A DNA stretch of 64,000 nucleotides. Source: Swaminathania salitolerans. GTDB lineage: Bacteria > Pseudomonadota > Alphaproteobacteria > Acetobacterales > Acetobacteraceae. Shown piece after piece: positions 36,717 to 45,518 of the stretch. Both the position numbers and the translations under genes were made by a program. The notes beneath the pieces were generated by a model that saw nothing but the letters and a program-made list of their open reading frames with translations, ran no database searches and was not told the origin of the DNA. The stretch lies in the NCBI RefSeq assembly GCF_025994315.1, contig NZ_BAQE01000025.1. The stretch is one strand, 5' to 3'. Each line of letters starts with the position of its first letter. Position 1 is the stretch's first letter.

Positions 36717-38428
36717 TGCGTCCACCCCGTCTGCCAGTCCTGTCCGGCCTTATCGTGACGATGGGACTGATCGGCAATGCTGCTCATGCCGCCCCGGCTG
36801 CGTCGCAGGATGCTCATCAGGACGCGCTCTATGCGCCCATCGATCCTGCACGCATGTCCGAGACGATACGGGTTCTCGCCTCCGATCCCTTCGAGGGAAG
36901 GGCACCGGGCACGATCGGAGCGGGACGTACGGTCAATTATCTGATCGCCCGGTTCAAGGCGATCGGGCTGGAGCCGGCGGGCGAGAACGGCAGCTGGGTG
37001 CAGGAAGTGCCGATGGTCCATACCAAGATCGGGCCGGACGCATCGGTCCTGTTCAGGACCGGGAAAAAGGAGCCTCTCGACTATCGTCAGACCCGTGAGG
37101 TCTATCTCACGACGAATACGCCCTCCGCCCGGATTCATATCGACGATGCCCCCGTGGTGTTCGTGGGGTATGGCGTTCATGCCCCCGAGCGGGACTGGGA
37201 CGACTTCAAGGGGATCGACCTCAAGGGCAAGATTGCCGTCATTCTCGTGAACGATCCCGATTTCCGGGCCGCGCCCGGCGACGCGGTTTCGGGGCGTTTC
37301 GGCGGTCGGGCGATGACCTATTTCGGCCGCTGGACATATAAATACGAGGAAGCGGTCCGGCGTGGCGCCGTCGGAGCCCTGATCGTGCACGATACCGAAG
37401 CCGCCTCCTACCCATGGAGCACGGTGATCGCGCCCGGCGGAGAGGCCTATGACATCGCGCACTCCGGTGCTCCCGAGAGCCTTCTGGTGAGGGGCTGGAT
37501 CGAGGGCAGTGCGGCGCGCAAGCTCTTTGCCCGTGCCGGGCTCGATTTCGACCGGCTGAGCGCACAGGCGCGCCGCCCCGATTTCACCCCCGTGACCCTG
37601 CCCGATACGTCCTTCTCGGCGGATTTCGCGGTAGCGACGAATACCCTCCAGAGCCGGAACGTGATCGGGAAGATTCCCGGCAAGGTGCATCCGGACGAAT
37701 CCATCGTCTACGGCGCGCATTGGGACGCTTTCGGCAGGAGCAGATCCCGCGACGGCAAGACCGTCATCAGACGCGGGGCGGTCGATGACGGCTCGGGCAT
37801 CGCGGCCATTCTCGAGATCGCGCGCGCCTTTCGCGCAGGACCGCAACCCGATCGCACCCTCCTCTTCGCCGCCTGGACGGCCGAGGAACGCGGGCTGCTC
37901 GGTTCGACATGGTATGTCGAGCATCCCCTGATGAGCCTGCCGAAAACCGTGGCCAATTTTACGGTCGATGTTCTCCAGATGGCCGGATTGTCGCGGAATG
38001 CCTTTCTCGTCGGCGCCGGACAGGACAGCCTCCAGGACGATTTCGTGACGATGGCGAAATCCCAGGGGCGCACCACGCAGGAGGAGGCTCTGCCGGAGCG
38101 GGGCGCCTTCTACCGGGCAGATCATCTTCCGTTCGCCCGGGCCGGGGTGCCAGTGCTGCCGATCATGGATCTGGCCGGTTATCCCGATCTGGTCGATGGC
38201 GGCGTGGCGGCGGGGCGCAAATGGCTGGACGGCTATATGGCCTGCTATCATCAGCCCTGCGATGCCTGGAGCCCCGACTGGGACCTGCGCGGTGCGGCCG
38301 AGGATACGGCTGTGCTCTACGAGGTGGGGCGCAGCCTTGCTTTTTCCCGGATGTGGCCGAGCTGGAAGCAGGGCTCGGAGTTCAAGGCGATCCGCGAGCG
38401 AACCGAGTCCGAACGCCCCGCGCTCTAG
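36716..38428 (+). CDS. Exported M28-family zinc peptidase
   Basis: The 570-residue protein has a signal peptide (about 1-26, 'NAAHAAP'), a protease-associated domain in the middle ('FVGYGVHAPERDWDDFKGIDLKGK' in outline) and an M28 domain with zinc ligands and catalytic residues H335 ('GAHWDAFG'), D357 ('AVDDGSG') and E390/E391 ('TAEERGLLGS'). A late 'YHQPCDAW' supplies the last His. It is an aminopeptidase/carboxypeptidase-like enzyme of the periplasm. Confidence 0.9.
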   Translation: MRPPRLPVLSGLIVTMGLIGNAAHAAPAASQDAHQDALYAPIDPARMSETIRVLASDPFEGRAPGTIGAGRTVNYLIARFKAIGLEPAGENGSWVQEVPMVHTKIGPDASVLFRTGKKEPLDYRQTREVYLTTNTPSARIHIDDAPVVFVGYGVHAPERDWDDFKGIDLKGKIAVILVNDPDFRAAPGDAVSGRFGGRAMTYFGRWTYKYEEAVRRGAVGALIVHDTEAASYPWSTVIAPGGEAYDIAHSGAPESLLVRGWIEGSAARKLFARAGLDFDRLSAQARRPDFTPVTLPDTSFSADFAVATNTLQSRNVIGKIPGKVHPDESIVYGAHWDAFGRSRSRDGKTVIRRGAVDDGSGIAAILEIARAFRAGPQPDRTLLFAAWTAEERGLLGSTWYVEHPLMSLPKTVANFTVDVLQMAGLSRNAFLVGAGQDSLQDDFVTMAKSQGRTTQEEALPERGAFYRADHLPFARAGVPVLPIMDLAGYPDLVDGGVAAGRKWLDGYMACYHQPCDAWSPDWDLRGAAEDTAVLYEVGRSLAFSRMWPSWKQGSEFKAIRERTESERPAL

Positions 38429-38682
38429 CGCGGGAGGGAGGCCGATCCGGATGAGCACTCAGCGCGAGTATTGCCTCAATCGGAATCATGTTGCTTTTCC
38501 GGCGTCGAGACACGGTCGTTCATAGATGCGATCTGGCTCGACGGCTGGATTGTCTCGCCGCCCGATCGGCAGGTACGACAACGCTTTCTCCTTTTATTTT
38601 AATCAAAAAATCAGAGAATTATCTTCCCGATTGCATTATACACGCTCGAAGAAACCGGAAGAACAAAGATAGGTCTCCTTTC

Positions 38683-39750
38683 ATGTATCATATGACTGTT
38701 TGTTACCCTTACGGTGACAATAATCATTTGCAGATTCGTTCCGAAGCACTCGGTCTGCGTTACATAAATAGCCCCAGGCTATTGAATGGAGACAGGGATT
38801 ACAAGCACATCAAGAAATTCGTGTGGATCATACACGAGCTGGAGAGCAACGAGCTCCTGAGAAATTCGGTCGTCATGTTCACCGATGCCCATGATATCAT
38901 GGTGATGGCCAATAGTCAGGAATTGTGCTCGCTTTTCTATGCATTCGACTGCGACTTCCTTATCAGCGGTGAGAGCCATTTTTTCCCTGAGCCCGAAACT
39001 GAGGACCGGCGCCTGATCCGGGACTATTTCCATAACGATCATCCCGCACCTTATCCCAATGCCGGAGCATGGATTGCCTATGGTTGGGCAGCACTCGAAC
39101 TGCTCAGGGAGTCGGTGGCTCACGCCAGGGAAATCGGGAGCGACGACGATCAGCTGGCCATCCAGGATGTCATGGTCGTGAACGAGACCCTTCGTATCCG
39201 GGTGGACCACGACAATCTTGTTTTCAAATCCGTGGTCGGAAATATCGACAATATATCTATACGCGGGTCGTCGATATTCGATGAAAATCTCAGGCGTATT
39301 CCGGTTCTTCATTTCAATGGAAACAGGCATCATCTGGATTTCTTCAGATTCTACAACGATCTGTTTACGCTGAATCGAAACCCCGACCTGCTTCTGAGAG
39401 TTGTCGAAACCGCAGCCGGGGCATATGTCGCGTATGACGAAGGTCGCTTCGCACTCACGGAGCATCGCTCCCCGAAAATCCTGTTTCTCCTTTCCGCGCC
39501 GTCCGGCAATTCCTGCCTTATGACCGGCGACGGCAGAGTCGTGACGATTTCTCCGGAGTTCAACCTGGCGGCCGGTCATCACCGGGTCGATGGCTGGGAA
39601 ATCATCAGAACCTCGAACGTACAGACCGTGCTTCAGACGTTTTTCCCGGATGAGACGTTCGCATTTCTTCCCCTCAAAACGCGCGATATCTGCGACGCGC
39701 ATCTGCGAGCGAGCACGACGAACATACTCGAGTATTTCTACAATCTCTGA
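38683..39750 (+). CDS. PLOD-type glycosyltransferase-like protein
   Basis: The 355-residue protein resembles the glycosyltransferase domain of procollagen lysyl hydroxylase/glycosyltransferases and their bacterial relatives: 'VVMFTDAHDIMVM' (DxD-like metal site near residue 68), 'CDFLISGESHFFPEPE' and 'YPNAGAWIAYGWAALELL'. No signal peptide is present. Acceptor and sugar are unknown. G+C is lower than in neighbours and flanking DNA is AT-rich, suggesting transfer. ATG 38683 is preferred to an upstream ATG at 38488 because similarity begins 'MYHMTVCYPYGDNN'. Confidence 0.72.
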   Translation: MYHMTVCYPYGDNNHLQIRSEALGLRYINSPRLLNGDRDYKHIKKFVWIIHELESNELLRNSVVMFTDAHDIMVMANSQELCSLFYAFDCDFLISGESHFFPEPETEDRRLIRDYFHNDHPAPYPNAGAWIAYGWAALELLRESVAHAREIGSDDDQLAIQDVMVVNETLRIRVDHDNLVFKSVVGNIDNISIRGSSIFDENLRRIPVLHFNGNRHHLDFFRFYNDLFTLNRNPDLLLRVVETAAGAYVAYDEGRFALTEHRSPKILFLLSAPSGNSCLMTGDGRVVTISPEFNLAAGHHRVDGWEIIRTSNVQTVLQTFFPDETFAFLPLKTRDICDAHLRASTTNILEYFYNL

Positions 39751-40183
39751 TTTCCAACGCAAGAGGGCAGATGCAGGAAAAGGGCAGATGCAAGACTGGC
39801 CGGATGACACGTCAAACGGTGGATCCCGGCCCCCTCCGGTGATGCCGGGTCCGGGTTCCTCCTCCGGTTCCATGTCCGGGATTGCCCGATGTGAGGCGAC
39901 CCGGCATCGCAATCGCATTCTGGCGTCGTGACAGGCATGGATCGCTGCCTTCGCGATGCGTCTTGCCGGGATGACCCGGGATGACTCCGGGAACCGGCTC
40001 GGGCCGGACGGAGAGGATACGGTCCGTCGGGCAATATCCTCCGTTCGGCCCGATCCGGATCCTCCCTTGCGTCAGACCGTTCTGGCGCGGGATCACGACC
40101 GGGCCGCTCCATTCCGGGAAGCAATGCGGCACTCATCTCCTATTTTCTTGACAAGACCCCACGCTCCGTGACTTCCAGCCGGA
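39751..40183. other. Intergenic region with no recognised feature
   Basis: The 433 bp contain an 11-base direct repeat (GGGCAGATGCA, about 39766-39792) and GC-rich imperfect hairpins but no T-tract, RNA signature or supported ORF. Confidence 0.4.
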
Positions 40184-41812
40184 ATGATCCGGCTTACCGA
40201 ACTCAGACTCCCCCTCGATCACGACGAAACGGCGCTCGTCGAGGCCATTCTTGCGCGCCTCGGTGTCGCGCCCGAGGCGCTGCTTGCGCATACGATCGTG
40301 CGGCGCGGCTACGATGCCCGCAAACGCGGGAAAATCGTCCTGGTCTATAGCGTGGATTGTCGTCTCGCCGACGAGCCTGCCCTCCTCGCGCGGCATGAGA
40401 ACACGCCTAATATCCTCCCCGCGCCCGAAACGCGCTATGTCCTGCCGAAAGCCCCGCCCCGGGCAGGCAGGGGCGGGAGCGAAGCCACCCGGCCCGTGGT
40501 CATCGGCGCGGGACCCTGCGGGGTCATGGCGGCACTGATTCTCGCCCAGGCCGGTCTGAGGCCGATCGTCCTCGAACGCGGCAAGATCGTGCGCGAACGT
40601 ACTGTCGATACCTTTGCCCTCTGGCGTCGCTCCGAACTGACCCCCGAGAGCAACGTCCAGTTCGGAGAGGGCGGGGCAGGCACGTTTTCGGACGGCAAGC
40701 TCTATAGCGGCGTCAGCGACCCGCGCAATCTCGGCCGCAAGGTCATGGAAGAATTCGTGAAGGCGGGCGCGCCGGAAGAGATCCTCTATGTATCGAAGCC
40801 CCATATCGGAACGTTCCGGCTCGTTTCCATGGTCGAACATATCCGGGCTGAAATCGAGTCTCTGGGCGGGGAATACCGGTTCGGAACGCGCGTGGACGGG
40901 CTGATCACCGAGGGTGTTTCGCGCCGCCTCAAGGGATTGCGACTCTCCGATGGCTCTGTGCTCGAAACCGATCATGCGATTCTGGCAGTCGGCCACAGCG
41001 CGCGCGATACGTTCGGGATGCTCCATGCGGCTGGCGTTCCCATGCAGGCCAAGCCCTTTTCCATCGGTGTCCGTATCGAGCATCCGCAATCGCTCATCGA
41101 CTGCGCGCGCTTTGGCGACCAGCGCGGTCATCCCCTTCTGGGAGCCGCCGATTACAAGCTCGTCCATCATGCCAGCAATGGTCGCGCCGTCTATTCCTTC
41201 TGCATGTGTCCGGGAGGAACGGTCGTGGCTGCCACGAGCGAGCCGGGCCAGGTCGTGACCAACGGGATGAGCCAGTATTCGCGCGCCGAACGCAACGCCA
41301 ATGCCGGAATCGTTGTGGAGGTTTCGCCCGAGCGCGACTATCCGGGCGATGTGCTTGGCGGCGTGGCCTTCCAGCGCCGCTGGGAGCGTGCGGCCTTTCT
41401 CGCCGGAGGCGGCGATTACAGGGCACCGGCGCAAAGGGTCGAGGATTTCCTCGCGGGTCGGGCCTCGACTGCTCTGGGCGAGGTGGTGCCGTCCTACAAG
41501 CCGGGGGTCACGCCTGCCGATCTGGCACAATGCCTTCCGGATTTCGCTGTGGCGGCCATTCGCGAAGCGCTACCGGCCTTCGACAGGAAGTTGCGCGGTT
41601 TTTCCATGGGCGATGCCGTCCTGACCGGGGTCGAAACCCGCACGTCCTCGCCGATACGCATCGCGCGGGCGGAAGACGGACAATGCCCCGGCCTGCAGGG
41701 GCTTTTTCCGGCGGGAGAGGGGGCGGGCTATGCAGGTGGAATCCTGTCCGCGGGGATCGATGGAATACGCGCCGCCGAATGGGTGATCGCCGCCTCGCGC
41801 GCTGCGGACTGA
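40184..41812 (+). CDS. FAD-dependent oxidoreductase (COG2509-like)
   Basis: The 542-residue protein has an N-terminal domain of about 100 residues ('RRGYDARKRGKIVLVYSVD'), then a dinucleotide motif 'VVIGAGPCGVMAAL' (about 105-118), 'NVQFGEGGAGTFSDGKL', 'VSKPHIGTFRLV' and a C-terminal 'GLFPAGEGAGYAGGI'. This is the uncharacterised FAD dehydrogenase group COG2509. The electron acceptor and substrate are unknown. It is convergent with the NCS1 permease gene. Confidence 0.87.
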   Translation: MIRLTELRLPLDHDETALVEAILARLGVAPEALLAHTIVRRGYDARKRGKIVLVYSVDCRLADEPALLARHENTPNILPAPETRYVLPKAPPRAGRGGSEATRPVVIGAGPCGVMAALILAQAGLRPIVLERGKIVRERTVDTFALWRRSELTPESNVQFGEGGAGTFSDGKLYSGVSDPRNLGRKVMEEFVKAGAPEEILYVSKPHIGTFRLVSMVEHIRAEIESLGGEYRFGTRVDGLITEGVSRRLKGLRLSDGSVLETDHAILAVGHSARDTFGMLHAAGVPMQAKPFSIGVRIEHPQSLIDCARFGDQRGHPLLGAADYKLVHHASNGRAVYSFCMCPGGTVVAATSEPGQVVTNGMSQYSRAERNANAGIVVEVSPERDYPGDVLGGVAFQRRWERAAFLAGGGDYRAPAQRVEDFLAGRASTALGEVVPSYKPGVTPADLAQCLPDFAVAAIREALPAFDRKLRGFSMGDAVLTGVETRTSSPIRIARAEDGQCPGLQGLFPAGEGAGYAGGILSAGIDGIRAAEWVIAASRAAD

Positions 41813-41920
41813 GGCGCGGGAGACGGATCCGGATCGTGCTGCCGGAGCAGCCCGGGGAGGGGCTCGCCTGCGCCGGTTCCGGCCTGTCGTCCGGTCAGGG
41901 AAGCCGGACGATGGGCAGCA

Positions 41921-43330
41921 TCATTCCTCGACCGGGGTGAGAGCCAGAGTCTGCGGCGCAGGATGCATACGCCGGGGATAGGCGAACACCACATAGAGCG
42001 CGAAGCCGCAGAGCGCCCCCACGAACCAAGAGAAATTGCCCAGTGCCTCGCATCCCGGCACGAAACCGGGCGCAAGCGCCGCAAGAGCGGCCAGACACAT
42101 GGCAAGCAGGGCCGGCACGCCGCTTTTGCGTTGGCCGACACAGTCGCGACGCACGGCATAGCTTTCGGCCACGAGAATACCGAAGATAGGCCCGATGACG
42201 GCAGCCAGCAGATCGAGCGTCATGTGCATGTGCGCCGGGTTGTTGTAGAGCCGCCAGGGCATGATCGCGATCGATCCCAGGCTGAAGATCCAGCCGGCGC
42301 CCCTCCACCCGATCTTTCCGGGTGCGAGAACGCAAAGATCGAGCACACCCGAGACGAGATTGGCCGCGATGTTGATTCCCGCCGCCGCCACGAGAAAAGT
42401 GAGAATAGCAATGGCGACGATCTCGGTATTGCCGATCCGGCTGATGATCTCCACCGGATCGTTGAGTGCCGATCCGAAAAGCGGAACGGTCAGGGCGGTG
42501 GTGGCGACACACAGGGCCGCAAAGAACAGGAAATTGAGAGGAAGCCCCAGAAAATTGCCCAGTGCCACCTGACCGACCGAGCGCCCCTTGCGCGCATAGT
42601 CGCCGAAATTGAGCATCGGGCCGGAGAAATAGGAGACCACCAGCGCGGTCGCATTCGCCCAGAGCAGCGGATGGCTGCCTTCATGACCGGCGCCCGCGCC
42701 GAAGCCGAGGCCGGGCCAGCGCCAGTGATTGCACCAGAAGAGATAGGCCAGCAGGACCATCATCACCCCGTATATGGCGGGACCGGCGAGGTCGAAGAAA
42801 CGCCGTATCGTCTCGACGCCGCGCCGGAAGATCATCAGCTGTATGGCCCAGAGCGAGAGAAAACAGACCCAGCCGAGAACGGAAAGCCCCAGAAAGCCGT
42901 AGATGTTCTCTCTGGTGAAGGGAGAAAGGGATGGAACGAGCCGCGCCAGCAGGATGCAGACGGCGTTCGAAGCGAGCCAGGTCTGAATGCCGTACCAGGA
43001 CATGGCGATCAGTGCCCGCAGCGCGGCCGGTACGCGTCCGGCAGCCGGACCGAAGGCATTGCGGATCACGAGAGCGAAAGGCACGCCCTGTTTCTGGCTC
43101 GGCACGGCGACGAGCGTTGCGAAAACACAGACCAGCAGGCTCCCGGCAACCAGAGCGAGGAAGACCTGTCCTGCCGGTAGGCCCAGAGCGAAAAGCGATC
43201 CGGCCATGACATAACCGCCGATACTATGCACGTCGGTCATCCAGTAGGACAGGAAATCGTACCACCCCCAGTCCTTTTGCGAGACGGGGGCGAGTTCGTC
43301 CCGGTTTCCGGCGTGGGCATGCGGTCTCAT
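41921..43330 (-). CDS. NCS1-family nucleobase/hydantoin permease
   Basis: The 469-residue protein has about 12 membrane segments and NCS1 features ('WMTDVHSIGGYVMAGSLFALGL', 'ALIAMSWYGIQTWL', 'YFSGPMLNFGDYARKGRS'), in the group carrying purines, allantoin, cytosine or hydantoins by sodium or proton symport. Its neighbour is a hydantoin/Asp-Glu racemase-like protein, so a hydantoin, allantoin or related amide is the likely substrate. A 12-bp candidate GntR operator lies about 260 bp upstream, at the end of the racemase gene. Confidence 0.88.
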   Translation of the reverse strand: MRPHAHAGNRDELAPVSQKDWGWYDFLSYWMTDVHSIGGYVMAGSLFALGLPAGQVFLALVAGSLLVCVFATLVAVPSQKQGVPFALVIRNAFGPAAGRVPAALRALIAMSWYGIQTWLASNAVCILLARLVPSLSPFTRENIYGFLGLSVLGWVCFLSLWAIQLMIFRRGVETIRRFFDLAGPAIYGVMMVLLAYLFWCNHWRWPGLGFGAGAGHEGSHPLLWANATALVVSYFSGPMLNFGDYARKGRSVGQVALGNFLGLPLNFLFFAALCVATTALTVPLFGSALNDPVEIISRIGNTEIVAIAILTFLVAAAGINIAANLVSGVLDLCVLAPGKIGWRGAGWIFSLGSIAIMPWRLYNNPAHMHMTLDLLAAVIGPIFGILVAESYAVRRDCVGQRKSGVPALLAMCLAALAALAPGFVPGCEALGNFSWFVGALCGFALYVVFAYPRRMHPAPQTLALTPVEE

Positions 43331-43589
43331 GCCCTATGCGCTCCGCAACGACAGCGATGGTCCGTCCGGGCGACAGTGCTGCGCGATCGCCTCATATCCG
43401 AGCACGTCATGCCCGGGCATTTCATATCCGCGCACCTCGCGAAGGTTGCGTGCGCTCTGGCGGGCGTCGTTGCCTGTCCGAATCCTGGCTGCATGGTCCG
43501 TACTCCGTACCTGCGGGGGACTCCCCGTATGCATGCGACCGGGGAACATTCCATTCAGGAAACTATCCGCAAGGCGGTCGTGTCAATCC

Positions 43590-44246
43590 TTATTGTTTAC
43601 AATCCGAAGCGATGCTCACGGCGTGCAGCGTGCTCTGCCATGAGCAGAAGACCGGCACATCGACCCGTTCGGCCAGTGAGCTATGGAACGGGGCCAGACC
43701 CGTGCCCCCCAGAAGAACCGGTATCGGGCCGTGTCGTTCGGCAATGTCCCTTACGGCTGTTTCGAGCGCGCGGAGCGTTTCCTCCCGGTTGGTCCGCGCC
43801 TCTTCGCCGAAGCGATCTATGGTGCGTATGTCGACCAGGCTTTTCTCGTAACCGCTTCCGTCGGCGAGATCCCGTATGAGCGGCGACCAGGCCTGGCCGC
43901 CGGTCACGATCGCGAATCTTTCGCCGTGCGTGAGGCAGAATGCCATGGAGGATTCGGCCATGGCCGTTACGGGCGTGGCAATCCGGCGTCTGAGCGACAT
44001 CAGGCCGGGATCTCCGAAACAGGCGAGAACGATCCTGTCATAATGCCGGACCCGCTCGGCTGTCAGCGTGGTGACGGTCACTTCCGCGGCACGGTTCAAC
44101 GTTTCGGCGCAGGCGATGTATCGCGCACCCGATGGTGCCGTAAGCCCGTCGATATGGGCTCCCGGCAGAGCTGCACATGCCGACCGGACGAGCTCCTCCG
44201 TGATGCTGTCATTCGTATTGGGATTGAAGACGAGAATGCGCGTCAT
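43590..44246 (-). CDS. Asp/Glu/hydantoin racemase-family protein lacking second Cys
   Basis: The 218-residue protein has the family's N-terminus ('RILVFNPNTNDSIT') and C76 in 'IVLACFGDPGL'. In hydantoin racemases the second catalytic Cys (C181) is in a 'GC.G' motif, but here the same position reads G180-G181 ('LLGGTGLAPF'). It may therefore not racemise by a two-base mechanism. ATG 44246 follows GGAAGG at 6 bases. It lies between the NCS1 permease gene (same direction) and the divergent GntR gene. Confidence 0.85.
   Translation of the reverse strand: MTRILVFNPNTNDSITEELVRSACAALPGAHIDGLTAPSGARYIACAETLNRAAEVTVTTLTAERVRHYDRIVLACFGDPGLMSLRRRIATPVTAMAESSMAFCLTHGERFAIVTGGQAWSPLIRDLADGSGYEKSLVDIRTIDRFGEEARTNREETLRALETAVRDIAERHGPIPVLLGGTGLAPFHSSLAERVDVPVFCSWQSTLHAVSIASDCKQ
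43592..43603. promoter_or_regulatory. Candidate GntR operator copy 1 (ATTGTTTACAAT)
   Basis: The 12-bp sequence contains TTGT-TT-ACAA, close to the FadR-subfamily consensus TNGT-Nx-ACNA. It overlaps the racemase stop codon and lies upstream of the NCS1 permease gene. An identical copy occurs at 44313. Confidence 0.55.
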
Positions 44247-44312
44247 GCGAGACCTTCCGGAAATGGCACAGGATCGATGTCGAAGCAGAACGACATCTCC
44301 AGGAACAGGAGG

Positions 44313-44324
44313 ATTGTTTACAAT
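44313..44324. promoter_or_regulatory. Candidate GntR operator copy 2 (ATTGTTTACAAT)
   Basis: This copy is identical to the site at 43592-43603 and lies in the divergent intergenic region between the racemase (start 44246) and the GntR gene (start about 44466), the expected place for autoregulation and control of the pathway. Confidence 0.65.
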
Positions 44325-44465
44325 GATCGTCAACAATCCGGAACAGGATCGTGTTCAGCTGCGTGCCCGGGGAAGAGCAGAAGGGGAAGGCGAGGACGGC
44401 AGGCCCGGGCGATCGGCGCCAGCGCGGCATTGCCTTGCGCGACGCGCCTCGTGCATATCGTGATC

Positions 44466-45329
44466 ATGATCCCGGATCCTGTCGAAGACCCGATTATGGC
44501 CAGCCCCGTATCCAGCCCCGTATCCGGCTTTCTGTCCGGCTCCGTGTCCGATCTCGTCCCGTCCGAAGCAGCCATCGCGCGGCGCATACGCGATGCGATA
44601 TTCGACCGGACTCTCGCGCCGGGCAGCAAGCTTGCCGAGATGCATCTCGCCGAGGCATTCGCGACCACGCGCGCGCGCATAAGACGGGTGCTTCTGGCGC
44701 TTTCGCGCGAACATGCCGTGGATCTCCTGCCGGGGCGCGGTGCCTTCGTTGCACGTCCGACACCCGCTCAGGCACGCGATGTGCTCGTGGCCCGTCGCGT
44801 GCTCGAGATCGGGCTTCTCGAGCGGCCCTGCCGCCCGCTCGATGAGAAGGCGCATGAGGCGCTGGCCTCCCTGCTGCAAAAAGAGCGCCAGAACCGGGAA
44901 CATGAGAACCGGGAGCGTCAAAGCCATGCCGGGCGTGCGCGTATCGAGATGATCAGGCTTTCGGGCCAGTTTCATGTCGTCCTCGCCCAGGCCCTGGGTA
45001 ACGACGTCCTCGCCGGAATGCTTCAGGGGCTCATATTGCGCAGCTCGCTCGTCATCGCCTCCTATGAGCGCGAGAAGGCGACATGCTGCCTGCCCTCGGA
45101 CCATGAGCAGATCCTGATGGCGCTCACGCGGCAGGCCCGGGGCGAGGCCGTACGGCTCATGACGCGCCATCTGCTCGAGATCGAGCAGAATCTCGATTTC
45201 GATCGTCCCCCTGTGACCAAAACGCCGCTCTCGGCCCTGCTCGCACTGAGTGAAACCGGGAGCGAAACCGGGAGCGAAACCGGGGGCGAAACCAGCAGCG
45301 AGGCCAGAAGCGGGTCCGGCGCACCGTAG
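44466..45329 (+). CDS. GntR/FadR-family (FCD) transcriptional regulator
   Basis: The 287-residue protein has an N-terminal winged helix ('IARRIRDAIFDRTLAPGSKLAEMHLAEAFATTRARIRRVLLAL', in pieces) and an all-helical FCD effector domain ('ARRVLEIGLLERPCRPL', 'FHVVLAQALGNDVLAGMLQGL'). It is flanked by the racemase and permease genes and probably controls them. The N-terminus and the C-terminal 25 residues are low-complexity and repeat-derived. The start is uncertain: GTG 44460 or ATG 44466 or 44496; no ribosome site decides it. Confidence 0.87.
   Translation: MIPDPVEDPIMASPVSSPVSGFLSGSVSDLVPSEAAIARRIRDAIFDRTLAPGSKLAEMHLAEAFATTRARIRRVLLALSREHAVDLLPGRGAFVARPTPAQARDVLVARRVLEIGLLERPCRPLDEKAHEALASLLQKERQNREHENRERQSHAGRARIEMIRLSGQFHVVLAQALGNDVLAGMLQGLILRSSLVIASYEREKATCCLPSDHEQILMALTRQARGEAVRLMTRHLLEIEQNLDFDRPPVTKTPLSALLALSETGSETGSETGGETSSEARSGSGAP
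45252..45299. repeat. 12-bp tandem repeat in GntR C-terminal tail
   Basis: Four copies of a 12-bp unit (45252-45263, 45264-45275, 45276-45287, 45288-45299, the last two diverged) encode repeated Ser-Glu-Thr-Gly at the end of the GntR protein. Confidence 0.88.
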
Positions 45330-45518
45330 CCCCGCATGACTGCTCCTGCCTCGTCATAGTCCTCCCTGATGGAATGCGGCCGTCGGGTCGTCCTGCGTGC
45401 GAGGCCCACGCAGTATCGCCCGGAGGGCCGGGAGTTTCCTCGCAGATGGCAGAATATAATCCCCGAACTCTGCAGTCCTGCTGTCGTTGGCCGTCAAACC
45501 CCAGCAGCGAGAGATGTC

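Noticed and set aside
40148..40176. A TTGACA upstream of the FAD oxidoreductase gene.
   Set aside because: The position for a -10 element is GC-rich without similarity to TATAAT.
43331..43589. Several short ORFs upstream of the NCS1 permease gene.
   Set aside because: They overlap each other on both strands, lack ribosome sites and have no recognisable similarity; the interval is treated as the permease promoter region.
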